DNA from: Legionella sp. MW5194
GTDB taxonomy: Bacteria > Pseudomonadota > Gammaproteobacteria > Legionellales > Legionellaceae
DNA length: 64,000 bases
Reading direction: 5' to 3'
Assembly: GCF_016864235.1 (NCBI RefSeq)
Contig: NZ_CP045732.1
Span: forward strand, 1-64,000
Below the pieces are notes generated by a model. It was not told where the DNA came from. It ran no database searches and worked only from the letters and a program-made list of their open reading frames with translations. The position numbers and the translations under genes were made by a program. Shown here piece after piece: positions 11,131 through 19,982 of the stretch. How positions within the stretch are numbered: position 1 is the stretch's first letter; each line of letters begins with the position of its first letter.

Positions 11131-11323
11131 AGACAAACTCCTTTTGTTGTTGAATAAAAAAATCGTCGGTGATGCGTGGGCTGAGTGGGTCGCTCAGATA
11201 AGTAAGCATAGAACAGGCTCTTTAAAACGGCAAAAGGCAAACGGATGAATAAATCAGACTCGGGGATCCCTAAATGGCTGTTTTTAAACTATGCTAAAGA
11301 CATTTGGATTGAAGCGAGAAGCA

Positions 11324-12157
11324 ATGAATCAAATCGCAGTAAAAGAACGCCTGCAGGGTACGTTGATGCGAGAGGGTGCGGGAGTTAAACTGTTTCGTTA
11401 TATTGGGGCTGACAGACAAAATCCCTATGAACCGTTTTTATTGTTTGATTTTTTTGACAGCGACAATCCCCTGGATTTTATCGCCGGGTTTCCGCCCCAC
11501 CCTCACCGTGGCTTTGAAACCGTGACTTACCTGCTCGACGGGCAGATTGCCCATGAAGACAATCATGGCCGACGCGGCCTGATTGGGCCCGGCGATGTGC
11601 AATGGATGACTGCCGGTAAAGGCATCATTCATTCGGAGATGCCTCAACAGGGCAATGGCCGGCTGACGGGCTTACAGTTGTGGCTTAATCTGCCGGCGGC
11701 CAGTAAGTGGGTTGAGCCGAATTATCAGGAATTTACTGCTGACGAACTGCCTTTGGAAGCGTTGCCGGCAGGCGGGCAAATCAAAGTGATTGCCGGAGAA
11801 ACCCCAGGCGGCAGCCGGTCGCCTATCCAGGGCATCGCCACCCAGCCTTTGTTTCTCGATATTTCCCTACCGGCGAGACACGCGCTGAATCAGGTCGTGG
11901 CAGAAGACCACCAGGCCTTGCTTTTTGTTTTGAAGGGCCAATTGACCGTCGGCAGCGAGACGGTGGCCGCTCATACCCTGGCTGTTTTAAGTGAAGGGAC
12001 GGCATTGCGGTTGCAGGCGATGGATGAAGAGACGCGCTGTTTATTCATTACCGCAAAAAAACTGCATGAGCCAATTGCCCGATTAGGGCCTTTTGTAATG
12101 AATACCCAGGAAGAAGTCATGCAGGCCCTTGATGATTTCCGCAATCAGCGTTTTTAA
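11324..12157 (+). CDS. Pirin family protein (cupin)
   Basis: Pirins are bicupin iron-binding proteins; some act as quercetin dioxygenases, others as regulators. The 277 residues contain the N-terminal cupin with the metal-binding FPPHPHRGFETVTYLLDG, further histidine and glutamate ligands in GKGIIHSEMP, and a smaller C-terminal cupin. The ATG at 11324 follows GCGAGAAG and gives a family-like beginning; an ATG at 11291 in the same frame has no ribosome binding site. wrbA follows after 14 bases in the same direction, and a pirin-wrbA pairing suggests a redox or quinone-related role. The substrate is unknown. Confidence 0.9.
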   Translation: MNQIAVKERLQGTLMREGAGVKLFRYIGADRQNPYEPFLLFDFFDSDNPLDFIAGFPPHPHRGFETVTYLLDGQIAHEDNHGRRGLIGPGDVQWMTAGKGIIHSEMPQQGNGRLTGLQLWLNLPAASKWVEPNYQEFTADELPLEALPAGGQIKVIAGETPGGSRSPIQGIATQPLFLDISLPARHALNQVVAEDHQALLFVLKGQLTVGSETVAAHTLAVLSEGTALRLQAMDEETRCLFITAKKLHEPIARLGPFVMNTQEEVMQALDDFRNQRF

Positions 12158-12171
12158 CTCAGGAGGAGTGA

Positions 12172-12771
12172 ATGGCAAAGGTATTGATTCTTTATTATTC
12201 CAGTTACGGTCATGTTGAAACCATGGCTTACGAAGTGGAAAAGGGCGTTAAGGAGGTGGATGGGGTTACGGTGGTTGTCAAACGCGTCCCGGAAACCATG
12301 CCGGAGGAAGTGGCTAAAAAAGCCGGTGTTAAACTGAATCAGGTAGCCCCCGTGGCTACACCACAGGAACTGACGGATTACGATGCCATTCTTTTTGGTA
12401 CCCCAACCCGTTTTGGCAATATGGCAGCGCAAATGCGCAATTTTCTTGATCAGACGGGCGGCATGTGGGTAAAAGGCGGCTTGATTGGAAAAGTGGGCAG
12501 CGTGTTTGTGTCGACAGGTACTGGCGGCGGCAATGAGTCGACCATTATGTCGTTCTGGAATACCCTGGTGCACCATGGCATGGTCCTCGTGGGCGTTCCC
12601 TACTCGGAATCGGCTTTGACCGACTTAAGCCAGATGCGCGGCGGTTCGCCCTTTGGGGCCGGAACCATTGCTGGTCCGGATGGAAAATTGACACCGAATG
12701 CCATTGAATTAACCATTGCACGCGCCCAGGGACGTCATGTGGCCTCGCTGGCCAAGCGCCTGTTTGGTTAA
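12172..12771 (+). CDS. wrbA: NAD(P)H:quinone oxidoreductase WrbA
   Basis: WrbA is a tetrameric FMN flavoprotein that reduces quinones by two electrons and so limits oxidative damage. The 199-residue length is exact for the family. Visible motifs include the flavodoxin-like FMN loop [12 protein letters not shown] near residue 9, [20 protein letters not shown] near 80, and [16 protein letters not shown] near 112. AGGAGG precedes the ATG. The gene is cotranscribed with the pirin gene (14-base gap). Confidence 0.96.
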   Translation: MAKVLILYYSSYGHVETMAYEVEKGVKEVDGVTVVVKRVPETMPEEVAKKAGVKLNQVAPVATPQELTDYDAILFGTPTRFGNMAAQMRNFLDQTGGMWVKGGLIGKVGSVFVSTGTGGGNESTIMSFWNTLVHHGMVLVGVPYSESALTDLSQMRGGSPFGAGTIAGPDGKLTPNAIELTIARAQGRHVASLAKRLFG

Positions 12772-12821
12772 ATAAGGGTGTTTTTTGCATTTATAATGCA
12801 CAATTTGCCCATTGGATTATT

Positions 12822-12865
12822 TGCCGGAATGACCAAATGATGTATAATCACTGGTCATTCCGGCA
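12822..12865. promoter_or_regulatory. 14-bp perfect palindrome over a possible promoter
   Basis: TGCCGGAATGACCA (12822-12835) is repeated in perfect inverse as TGGTCATTCCGGCA (12852-12865), with a 16-base spacer. The spacer contains TATAAT (12843-12848), and TTGCCG (12821-12826) stands 16 bases before it, like a -35 element. The arrangement fits a repressor operator placed over the promoter of the membrane protein gene starting at 12942. A transcribed hairpin is the alternative; no U-tract follows. Confidence 0.5.
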
Positions 12866-12941
12866 TATCAATGGCTAGTTTAGCTTTTCTTTGCCAATTG
12901 ATAAGGCTTAAGCTTAACTTTTTAATGGCTTTGTGCGTCTG

Positions 12942-13844
12942 ATGGCAATTCCTTTTATTATTTTTACCATTTTACTTTTAAGCGTGATTTGCGTCGCCGC
13001 CATGCTGTATCGTCTGTATACCCAGCCTAACGTTCCTCTGTCCATCCTGGATTACATCAAACTGCTGGCGAGCGGTATTATTGCCTTCATTGCCGATACC
13101 CTGGGTGTAGGCAGTTTTGCAGTGAATGTGGCTCTCGCCAAGTTTTTAGGCACTTTTCCTGACGATGAATTACCCGCCGTCAACAATGGCGCCCAGGTTA
13201 TTCCGGGTACCATTGAGTCGCTGTTTTTCATGCAGCTGATTGATGTTAATCTGACAACGCTAATCACCCTCGTTTCCGGCGCCTGTCTAGGTGGATTAAT
13301 CGGCGGCGCGGTGGTAAGCCGGCTTAGTAGGCAAGCCATTCGTCTTGCCATGATGTGTTGCTTTCCATTATTAATCGCGCTGTTGATTTGTCATCAATTG
13401 CGCCTTATTCCTTTCGGCGGGGATGCTGTGGATTTGCATACCTATAAGCTGTTTATCGGCTTTCTGGCCATGATTGTCTGCGGCGCATTGACTTCCGTAG
13501 GCATTGGTCTCTTTGTTATGGTGCAAAGCGTGTTATTTTTATTGAATGTTTCGCCGGTGGTCGCCTTCCCCATCATGACCACGGCTGGAGCCATGCAGCA
13601 GCCTCTGACCACGCTGGTTTTTTTGCAACACGATAAAATTCCGATGAAAAAAACGCTGGTGTTAAGTTTAGCCGGTTGCATCGGGGTTCTTGTCACCATC
13701 CCGGTCTTCACGTCGCTCACAGTGACCTGGCTGCATTCATTATTGCTGGTTATTTTAATTTATAATCTTTATGCTATCAGCCGTACCTATTTTCAAAACC
13801 GCACGCAGGCGCGCAGGCAGGAATTGCTGATGTCGTGCACGTGA
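12942..13844 (+). CDS. TSUP (TauE/SafE)-like multipass membrane protein
   Basis: The 300-residue protein is almost entirely hydrophobic, with about eight predicted membrane segments. It shows the internal two-fold character of the TSUP family: an N-terminal half with AFIADTLGVGSFAVNVALAK and a C-terminal half with GALTSVGIGLFVMVQ. TSUP proteins export or import small sulfur or organic anions such as sulfite or taurine breakdown products; the substrate here is unknown. The ATG at 12942 is chosen over a GTG at 12933; neither has a clear ribosome binding site. A palindrome over a likely promoter lies 77 to 120 bases upstream, suggesting dedicated regulation. Confidence 0.65.
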   Translation: MAIPFIIFTILLLSVICVAAMLYRLYTQPNVPLSILDYIKLLASGIIAFIADTLGVGSFAVNVALAKFLGTFPDDELPAVNNGAQVIPGTIESLFFMQLIDVNLTTLITLVSGACLGGLIGGAVVSRLSRQAIRLAMMCCFPLLIALLICHQLRLIPFGGDAVDLHTYKLFIGFLAMIVCGALTSVGIGLFVMVQSVLFLLNVSPVVAFPIMTTAGAMQQPLTTLVFLQHDKIPMKKTLVLSLAGCIGVLVTIPVFTSLTVTWLHSLLLVILIYNLYAISRTYFQNRTQARRQELLMSCT

Positions 13845-13880
13845 GCCCGTTAATTTTGGATACGCTTTAAGGACGAAGTC

Positions 13881-14957
13881 ATGAAAAAAATTGCAAGCAT
13901 TGTAGTCGGTATCCTGTTAAGTTTTTCCAGTCATGCCTTAAATAACCGCTTCGATACCATGGTTATTTTTGGCGACAGCATGTCTGACAATGGCAATATT
14001 TACCGCTTTCTCTGGCACTACCTGCCGGCATCTCCCCCTTATTATGATGGCCACTTTTCCAATGGACCTTTATGGGTCGAATACCTCTATCAACATTATT
14101 TCCCAACGGACTACACCGCAGGCTTTCAGGATTACGCCGTTGGTGGCGCGGGAGCCGTGTTGTCGTACAAGGAAAACCTGCCGTTTACCCTGACGTTTGA
14201 GCTCGATAATTACCTGTATTGGCATACTTATGGGCGTAAGGAAACCACCTTGTATACCTTGTGGATTGGTGCGAATAATTACTTGAACGGCCCGACCAAT
14301 GTCGAACCATTAACGGATGGGGTGGTGGCAGCCATTGGTTCGGTAGCCGAGCGACTTATCAGTTATGGCGGCAATAAATTTTTAATCGTCAACCTGCCAG
14401 ACATCGGTCATGCCCCGTTTGCCCGCGAAAACAGCAATGAAGCGTTACTGACGTTATTGACCGTGACTCACAACCGCAAATTGAAAGCGGAAGTGGCGCG
14501 GTTGAAAGCAAAATACCCGGATGTGACGTTCATTTATTTTGATATTTACAGCTATTTTGTTGATGCCACCCAGCATGCCAATGATTATGGATTAACCAAT
14601 ACCGAGGAGCCCTGTTATCTTGGGGGGTATACCGGCTGGGTAAAGGCTTTATTGCCTGATGAGGATACATTGCTTGAAAACATGAGGAAACGTTATCCCA
14701 AGCTTACGGAAAAGCAGTGGTTAATGATAAACTCCAATCCCGAGTTGCATGAAGCCATGCTAACCGATTATGTGCAGGCGTTACTTCCCGCTCGACTTCA
14801 GGATGAACCTTTACAATGCGACGGCTACCTTTTCTGGGATCGTGTTCATCCGACCACGACTGTGCACCGTTTTATTGCTGACAAGGTAAAGGAACTCATT
14901 GATGATGCGGGTTTGTTGGCGGTATTGCCTGACAACGAGATGAAGAAGGCCAGTTGA
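13881..14957 (+). CDS. Secreted GDSL-family lipase/acyltransferase
   Basis: The 358-residue protein begins with a signal peptide (MKKIASIVVGILLSFSSHA). It then shows the GDSL hydrolase blocks: block I with the serine nucleophile in VIFGDSMSDNGN, block III in WIGANNY, and block V with the Asp-His pair in FWDRVHPT. It resembles the Legionella PlaA/PlaC/PlaD group of lysophospholipases and glycerophospholipid:cholesterol acyltransferases, which act outside the cell after type II export. Which of these it matches best was not resolved, so no symbol is given. Its stop codon shares a base with the darP start, linking it to the downstream rRNA-related genes. Confidence 0.85.
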   Translation: MKKIASIVVGILLSFSSHALNNRFDTMVIFGDSMSDNGNIYRFLWHYLPASPPYYDGHFSNGPLWVEYLYQHYFPTDYTAGFQDYAVGGAGAVLSYKENLPFTLTFELDNYLYWHTYGRKETTLYTLWIGANNYLNGPTNVEPLTDGVVAAIGSVAERLISYGGNKFLIVNLPDIGHAPFARENSNEALLTLLTVTHNRKLKAEVARLKAKYPDVTFIYFDIYSYFVDATQHANDYGLTNTEEPCYLGGYTGWVKALLPDEDTLLENMRKRYPKLTEKQWLMINSNPELHEAMLTDYVQALLPARLQDEPLQCDGYLFWDRVHPTTTVHRFIADKVKELIDDAGLLAVLPDNEMKKAS

Positions 14958-15433
14958 TGGAAGAGTCGAAAAGTAAATCACAAAAAAAGCGCGAAGCGGA
15001 TGCATTACAGAAATTGGGTGTGGAATTAATTGGCTTAAGCCAGGCCAAACTTGATCAATTGCCCCTGCCGCCCAATTTGCGGCAGGCCATTATGGATGCC
15101 AAAACAATCAGAAGCCATGGGGCAATCCGCCGTCAGGCCCAACTGATTGGTAAATTAATGCGGGCGGCGGACAATGAAGCCATTGTCACTGCCTATAATC
15201 AATTTATTGAGGAAGACAACGCCAGGACGGCTGCGTTTCACGAGTTGGAGCAATGGCGCGATCGTTTAATTACGGAGGGCAAAGACGCCCTTACGCAATT
15301 TATTGATTGTTACCACCCAGAGGATGTTCAGCAGCTTCGCCAATTGGTTAAAAAAGCCATTGAGGAACGGGATAAGGACACCCATGCCGGTGCATCGAAA
15401 GCATTGTTTCGTTTTCTAAGGTCCTGTTTATAA
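14957..15433 (+). CDS. darP: Ribosome biogenesis factor DarP (YjgA/DUF615)
   Basis: DarP associates with the 50S subunit and helps late assembly near the peptidyl transferase centre. The 158-residue, highly charged, helical sequence has family hallmarks: SKSQKKREADALQKLGVELI near the start, LPLPPNLRQAI, and a C-terminal ALFRFLRSCL. The ATG at 14957 overlaps the preceding stop by one base and follows GAAGG. Its own stop overlaps the rlmKL start (TAATG), consistent with joint expression of two ribosome-assembly functions. Confidence 0.93.
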   Translation: MEESKSKSQKKREADALQKLGVELIGLSQAKLDQLPLPPNLRQAIMDAKTIRSHGAIRRQAQLIGKLMRAADNEAIVTAYNQFIEEDNARTAAFHELEQWRDRLITEGKDALTQFIDCYHPEDVQQLRQLVKKAIEERDKDTHAGASKALFRFLRSCL

Positions 15434-17547
15434 TGAATTACTCTCTGTTTGTCAGCTGTGCGAAGGGGCTTGAATACCTGCTTGAAGACGAAGTCCGTCA
15501 ACTGGGTTTACATGTGGAGCGTGTGAGTCCACAGGGTGTTTTTGGTGAGGCCAGTCTCGCGGTAATTTATCAGCTGTGCATCTGGTCGCGTCTTGCCAAC
15601 CGCGTGCATTTGCTGCTTTTTAGCGGGGAAGCTCATAATGAGCAAAGCCTGTATAAATTGTGCAATCAATTCCCCTGGCAGACGGTGTTTACCGTGGATA
15701 AAACGCTGGCAATCGAATTTCATGGTTCCTCAGCCCACATCCGTAATTCCATGTTTGGCGCGCAGGTGATTAAAGATGCCATTGTCGATCATTTCCGCAA
15801 ACAACAGGGTCATCGCCCATCCATAGACCGGGAGCAGGCTCACATTCGCCTGCAGGCTCATTTAAAACAGGATCAGGTGACAGTGAGTCTGGATTTAACC
15901 GGTTACAGTTTGCATCAGCGCGGTTACCGGACGCAGGCTGGGGAAGCGCCGCTAAAGGAAACGGTGGCTGCCGCCATGCTGCTTCGCGCCAAGTGGCCGC
16001 AGTTGGCAGCCAAAGGCTATGCGTTCCATGATCCTTTTTGCGGCTCAGGCACCCTGGTGATCGAAGCCGCCATGATGGCCAGCCACATTGCCCCCGGCTT
16101 ATTAAGGCAGGATCAATCCTTAATTCATTGGGTTCAACACCAGCAGTCGCTGTGGGATAAATTGCGAGCCCAGGCCCTGCAGCAGGTTAAACCGCCCAAA
16201 GTAAGCATCAAGGGAACGGATAACAACAGTAAAATGATTAACCTTGCTCGTGCCAATGCCGAGCGCGCGGGCGTCTCACGCCTGGTTGAGTTTGCGGTGC
16301 AGGCTATTGCGGAAATTCGTCCGGCCAGCAGCAATGGCTTATTATTATGTAACCCGCCCTATGGTGAGCGTTTAGGAGAAAGCACCCAGCTTATTCCCCT
16401 TTATCAACAACTGGGGGCAACCTGGCATGCTCATTTCAAGGGATGGGAGGCGGCGCTGATTACATCCAATCCCTTACTGGCTAAGGCGACGGGATTGCGC
16501 TCCAGCAAGCAATACACGCTTTTCAATGGTGCGCTCGAATGCAAACTGTACTGCATGAGCTTAAGCGAGAGCAACCTGCTTAAAAAGACCACCGGAGATG
16601 AACTTTCCGGCGGGGCGCAAATGTTTGCCAACCGCTTAAAAAAGAATGCGCAACACCTGCAAAAATGGGCTAAACGCAATCACATCAGTTGTTACCGTGT
16701 CTATGATGCCGATTTGCCGGAATACAATTTCGCCATTGATTTATACAATGACTATGCCGTGTTGCAGGAGTACGCTGCACCAGTCTCTATCGCTGCCCAC
16801 AAGGCTGAAAAGCGCGGGCTCGAAGTCATGCAGGTTGTGCCGCAGGTTTTGAATGTGTCCACTGACAAACTGGTTGTCAAACAGCGCAAACAGCAAAAAG
16901 GCAGTAACCAGTATCAAAAGATGGGTGAGTTTAAGCGCACCCTGACCGTCACCGAAGGGCGGGCGAAATTCATTGTCAATTTATACGATTACCTCGATAC
17001 CGGATTATTTCTCGATCATCGCCCGTTACGACTGCGTTTTTCCCAGTTGGCGCCAGGTACGCGTTTCCTGAACTGTTTTTGCTACACGGCCACGGCCAGT
17101 GTTCAAGCGGCCTTGGCTGGCGCCATCACTACCAGCGTGGATTTATCCAATACCTATCTGAAATGGGCGCAGGACAATTTTAGGCTCAACCACCTTGATC
17201 TGTCCCGGCATCAACTGGTGCAATTTGATTGCCTTGAATGGTTAAAAATGGCCAGGGATCGCTATGATGTGATTTTTCTTGATCCGCCGAGTTTTTCCAA
17301 TTCCAAGCGCATGGCGGCGACTCTCGATATCCAACGCGATCATGAGATGCTGATTCATGCTGCCATGCGCTTGTTAAACCCGGGGGGAATGCTCTATTTT
17401 TCTACCAATTTAAGGCAATTTAAATTGTCGCCCATGCTAAACGGCCAGTATGCAGTAAGGGACATTTCTGCTGAAACCATTGATGAGGATTTCAAGCGCA
17501 ACAAACGCATTCATCAATGCTTCCTGATTGAGAAAAAGCAGGCTTAA
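15433..17547 (+). CDS. rlmL: Bifunctional 23S rRNA methyltransferase RlmKL
   Basis: RlmKL makes m2G2445 and m7G2069 in 23S rRNA. The 704-residue protein contains a THUMP domain (about residues 45-155), a first Rossmann methyltransferase domain with FHDPFCGSGTLVIEAA and the catalytic LLCNPPYGERLG motif, and a second methyltransferase domain with FLNCFCYTATASVQAA and FLDPPSFSNSKRM. This is the complete two-domain gammaproteobacterial architecture. The ATG overlaps the darP stop by one base. Confidence 0.97.
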   Translation: MNYSLFVSCAKGLEYLLEDEVRQLGLHVERVSPQGVFGEASLAVIYQLCIWSRLANRVHLLLFSGEAHNEQSLYKLCNQFPWQTVFTVDKTLAIEFHGSSAHIRNSMFGAQVIKDAIVDHFRKQQGHRPSIDREQAHIRLQAHLKQDQVTVSLDLTGYSLHQRGYRTQAGEAPLKETVAAAMLLRAKWPQLAAKGYAFHDPFCGSGTLVIEAAMMASHIAPGLLRQDQSLIHWVQHQQSLWDKLRAQALQQVKPPKVSIKGTDNNSKMINLARANAERAGVSRLVEFAVQAIAEIRPASSNGLLLCNPPYGERLGESTQLIPLYQQLGATWHAHFKGWEAALITSNPLLAKATGLRSSKQYTLFNGALECKLYCMSLSESNLLKKTTGDELSGGAQMFANRLKKNAQHLQKWAKRNHISCYRVYDADLPEYNFAIDLYNDYAVLQEYAAPVSIAAHKAEKRGLEVMQVVPQVLNVSTDKLVVKQRKQQKGSNQYQKMGEFKRTLTVTEGRAKFIVNLYDYLDTGLFLDHRPLRLRFSQLAPGTRFLNCFCYTATASVQAALAGAITTSVDLSNTYLKWAQDNFRLNHLDLSRHQLVQFDCLEWLKMARDRYDVIFLDPPSFSNSKRMAATLDIQRDHEMLIHAAMRLLNPGGMLYFSTNLRQFKLSPMLNGQYAVRDISAETIDEDFKRNKRIHQCFLIEKKQA

Positions 17548-17550
17548 TGA

Positions 17551-18999
17551 CTATTTATCCCCTGCGCCGCTTTTCTGCTTGCACGGCTTGCAGGAGCAGG
17601 GCGCCAGGTGTGCAGTAGCAAAAAAGCGCACTTTTGCCTTTAATTCTTCAACAATCGCTTGCGCATGCAAGGTATTGAGGGCTATTTGCGTGGTTGCTTG
17701 TTCACGTTGGTTGACTAAAAACAGCGTGCTGTCACCTTCATAAAATTTTTTGGCTTCCCCTTGTTGTACTTTTTGTGCCAGCCTCAACTCCCGGGTTAAA
17801 AGCGTGATTTGTTGAATCCCCCGTCGGATGCCAATGCGCATGGTTAAATAATCGTTGTGCAGCTGGTCATAAAAAAAACGTTTTGCGACTCTGATCTGGC
17901 GTAATTCGCTTTCCGCCTGAATTAAATCGCCCTTAGCCTGCCTTTGCAACAAGGGAAATTTAAAGGAAACTCCGACCATGGCGGCCTGGGGAATCAATAA
18001 GGGATCCCCTCCTGTGCCGTTTTGCTTGAACGTATAGGCGGTGGCATCCAGCTGAGGTAACAGTGCGTTTCTTGCCAAATCACGCTTTAATTTGATGATA
18101 TGGCTATAGTTAGTAAGCTTTTTAAGCTCAGGATGTTCGTGAAGTGGCACGGGGCTTTTAGTCAGCGGTGTAGAGGCCTCAACCAACGAAGGCACCGTGT
18201 ATTTACTCGGAATGATTGGCTGACCCTTGTCATTGCGGTAATAAAGTGACAGATTGACGCTGGCCTGTTCGAACAACATCCGGCCCTGGTTGAGTAGTTG
18301 CTCCCGTTGGAGTATCTGCTGTCGATTTTCACTGATGGCCAGCGCGGGCAAATCGCCCTGGTGGGCCTGCTGCTCAATGGCGTGTTGGCGTTTTTTTGCC
18401 AAGTGCAGCAGTTGTTCAAATGTTTTTAATTGCAGTCCTGCTTCTACCCATTGCCAGTAAGCCTGGATGGCTTCCTGGTAGATTTTAATTCTTACCGCCT
18501 CAGCATCCTGTTGTTTCATAAGAATCAATTCGGCAGAGGAAAGTAACGCCGTGCGCTGTTTATCAATTAATCGATCACGAAGCAAAGGCAGTGACAATCC
18601 TGCCCGGTATTCACCGCCTGAGTTGGTCAAATAATTTTTATAGTAAATGGGCCAATCCCCTTCCCCCTTTCGGTAACCCGCAAAAAGTTTGACGCCATTG
18701 TAAAGGGTGGGCATGGTAAGCTGCGTATCGCCATAATTATTGATGTAGCCGCCAGCCGGTTGGGAGCGGGTGATGGCTTTAAGTTCAGGATCAAATTGAC
18801 CATGGGCTTTGATTAACTCCCCCTGCGCTTTTGCGATGTCAAGGCGGGCAATCTTTACCTGCGGATAATGGTGATTAATGCTTTGCAGTACGTCAACCAA
18901 ATAGAGCATGCGGGGTTTTTGCAACGCCTGGGCGCCGTGGGGAATTAGAAGGGCACCTAGTCCTGCCAAGGCTAAGAGAACCTGATTTTTAAAGGTCAT
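17551..18999 (-). CDS. TolC-family outer membrane efflux protein
   Basis: The 482-residue protein has a signal peptide ending near ALQ and two long heptad-rich repeat halves typical of the outer membrane factor fold (for example ARLDIAKAQGELIKAHGQFD and LIQAESELRQIRVAKRFF). It would trimerise into a channel through the outer membrane. Its start overlaps the stop of the HlyD-type gene by four bases, so it is the last gene of a three-gene exporter operon. The carboxyl end is unusually cysteine-rich (APCSCKPCKQK). Cargo is unknown. Confidence 0.85.
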   Translation of the reverse strand: MTFKNQVLLALAGLGALLIPHGAQALQKPRMLYLVDVLQSINHHYPQVKIARLDIAKAQGELIKAHGQFDPELKAITRSQPAGGYINNYGDTQLTMPTLYNGVKLFAGYRKGEGDWPIYYKNYLTNSGGEYRAGLSLPLLRDRLIDKQRTALLSSAELILMKQQDAEAVRIKIYQEAIQAYWQWVEAGLQLKTFEQLLHLAKKRQHAIEQQAHQGDLPALAISENRQQILQREQLLNQGRMLFEQASVNLSLYYRNDKGQPIIPSKYTVPSLVEASTPLTKSPVPLHEHPELKKLTNYSHIIKLKRDLARNALLPQLDATAYTFKQNGTGGDPLLIPQAAMVGVSFKFPLLQRQAKGDLIQAESELRQIRVAKRFFYDQLHNDYLTMRIGIRRGIQQITLLTRELRLAQKVQQGEAKKFYEGDSTLFLVNQREQATTQIALNTLHAQAIVEELKAKVRFFATAHLAPCSCKPCKQKSGAGDK

Positions 19000-19982
19000 G
19001 GGTTTGTTTTCCCGGCTACGCTTTCAGGTGGAAAGCCATTAAACTGGCGCCATAATTCATACCACAGCGGAACTTCTCCTAATTGAACCCAGCCATGAAC
19101 GCGGACCCCTTGCCTCAGAAATTGCGGTGAAGGCCACGGCTCATCAGGCACAATCACCGCACGAAAAAGGCCTAACCCATTGTCGGTTGGATCAATGAAG
19201 GCCACCTTTCCTCCAAAAGTACCCACGGCAATCTGAGGCCATCCCCGGAATTGAATGGCGGGCCATCCTTCAAATTGTAACCGTGCTTTCTGATGTAAGT
19301 GGACAAAGGGAATGTCATTGCCGTCAATCCACAGTTCCACCGCCCGCGATTCGGTCTCTGGAATAATCTGCGCCAATATGTCCCCTTCCTTGACAACCAC
19401 GCTCTCCTGCCCGGTTAACCGTTTAAAAATGATGCCTTTGACATGGGCTTTGATGAGCTGGGATTGCTGTCTTGCAATGCGAACATCAATAGAGACCTTA
19501 TCAATATTGGCCTGTGCCAATTCATTTTGGTATTTTGTGTATTCAATTTGCGCGAGTTCGTACTGACGTTTGGAATTAATGCCTTGCTGATAGAGATTTT
19601 TTTGCCGCTTGAGGTTTGCTTCTCCCGCCAGCAAGGCCTTCTCTGCGGCGTCTATACGAAGCATGATGGCCTTTTTCTCAAGCGCCAGACGTTTCAATAA
19701 TTGCGGATCATTGTCGTTGATATCCACCAGCGGATCGCCGGGATTAACGCGCATGCCCTCATCCACATACCATTTTTTTATGCGGCCATTGATGGGCGAA
19801 TTGACCGTGTGGGGCCGTTCAGTAGGAGAGAAGGCAATCACTTTGCCGCTTCCTAAAGCGAATTGTTGCCAGGGCGTGAAGCTTAAAAACAAAAACAGCA
19901 TCAGCAGGATTAAAAAAATAACCCTGGCAATTTTGCGCGGGTTCGGTAACTTACCAATCATCTTGTCGGCATGTAACTTCAT
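18996..19982 (-). CDS. HlyD-type periplasmic adaptor protein
   Basis: The 328-residue protein has a single N-terminal membrane anchor (VIFLILLMLFLFLSFTPW), a biotinyl-lipoyl-like segment (INGRIKKWYVDEGMRVNPGD), a long coiled-coil hairpin around residues 90-160, a second lipoyl half (VVKEGDILAQIIPE) and a beta-barrel region. This is the membrane fusion protein design that bridges an inner membrane transporter and a TolC channel. It overlaps both neighbours by four bases (ATGA junctions). The strange ABC-like partner upstream makes its energy source unclear. Confidence 0.87.
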   Translation of the reverse strand: MKLHADKMIGKLPNPRKIARVIFLILLMLFLFLSFTPWQQFALGSGKVIAFSPTERPHTVNSPINGRIKKWYVDEGMRVNPGDPLVDINDNDPQLLKRLALEKKAIMLRIDAAEKALLAGEANLKRQKNLYQQGINSKRQYELAQIEYTKYQNELAQANIDKVSIDVRIARQQSQLIKAHVKGIIFKRLTGQESVVVKEGDILAQIIPETESRAVELWIDGNDIPFVHLHQKARLQFEGWPAIQFRGWPQIAVGTFGGKVAFIDPTDNGLGLFRAVIVPDEPWPSPQFLRQGVRVHGWVQLGEVPLWYELWRQFNGFPPESVAGKTNP

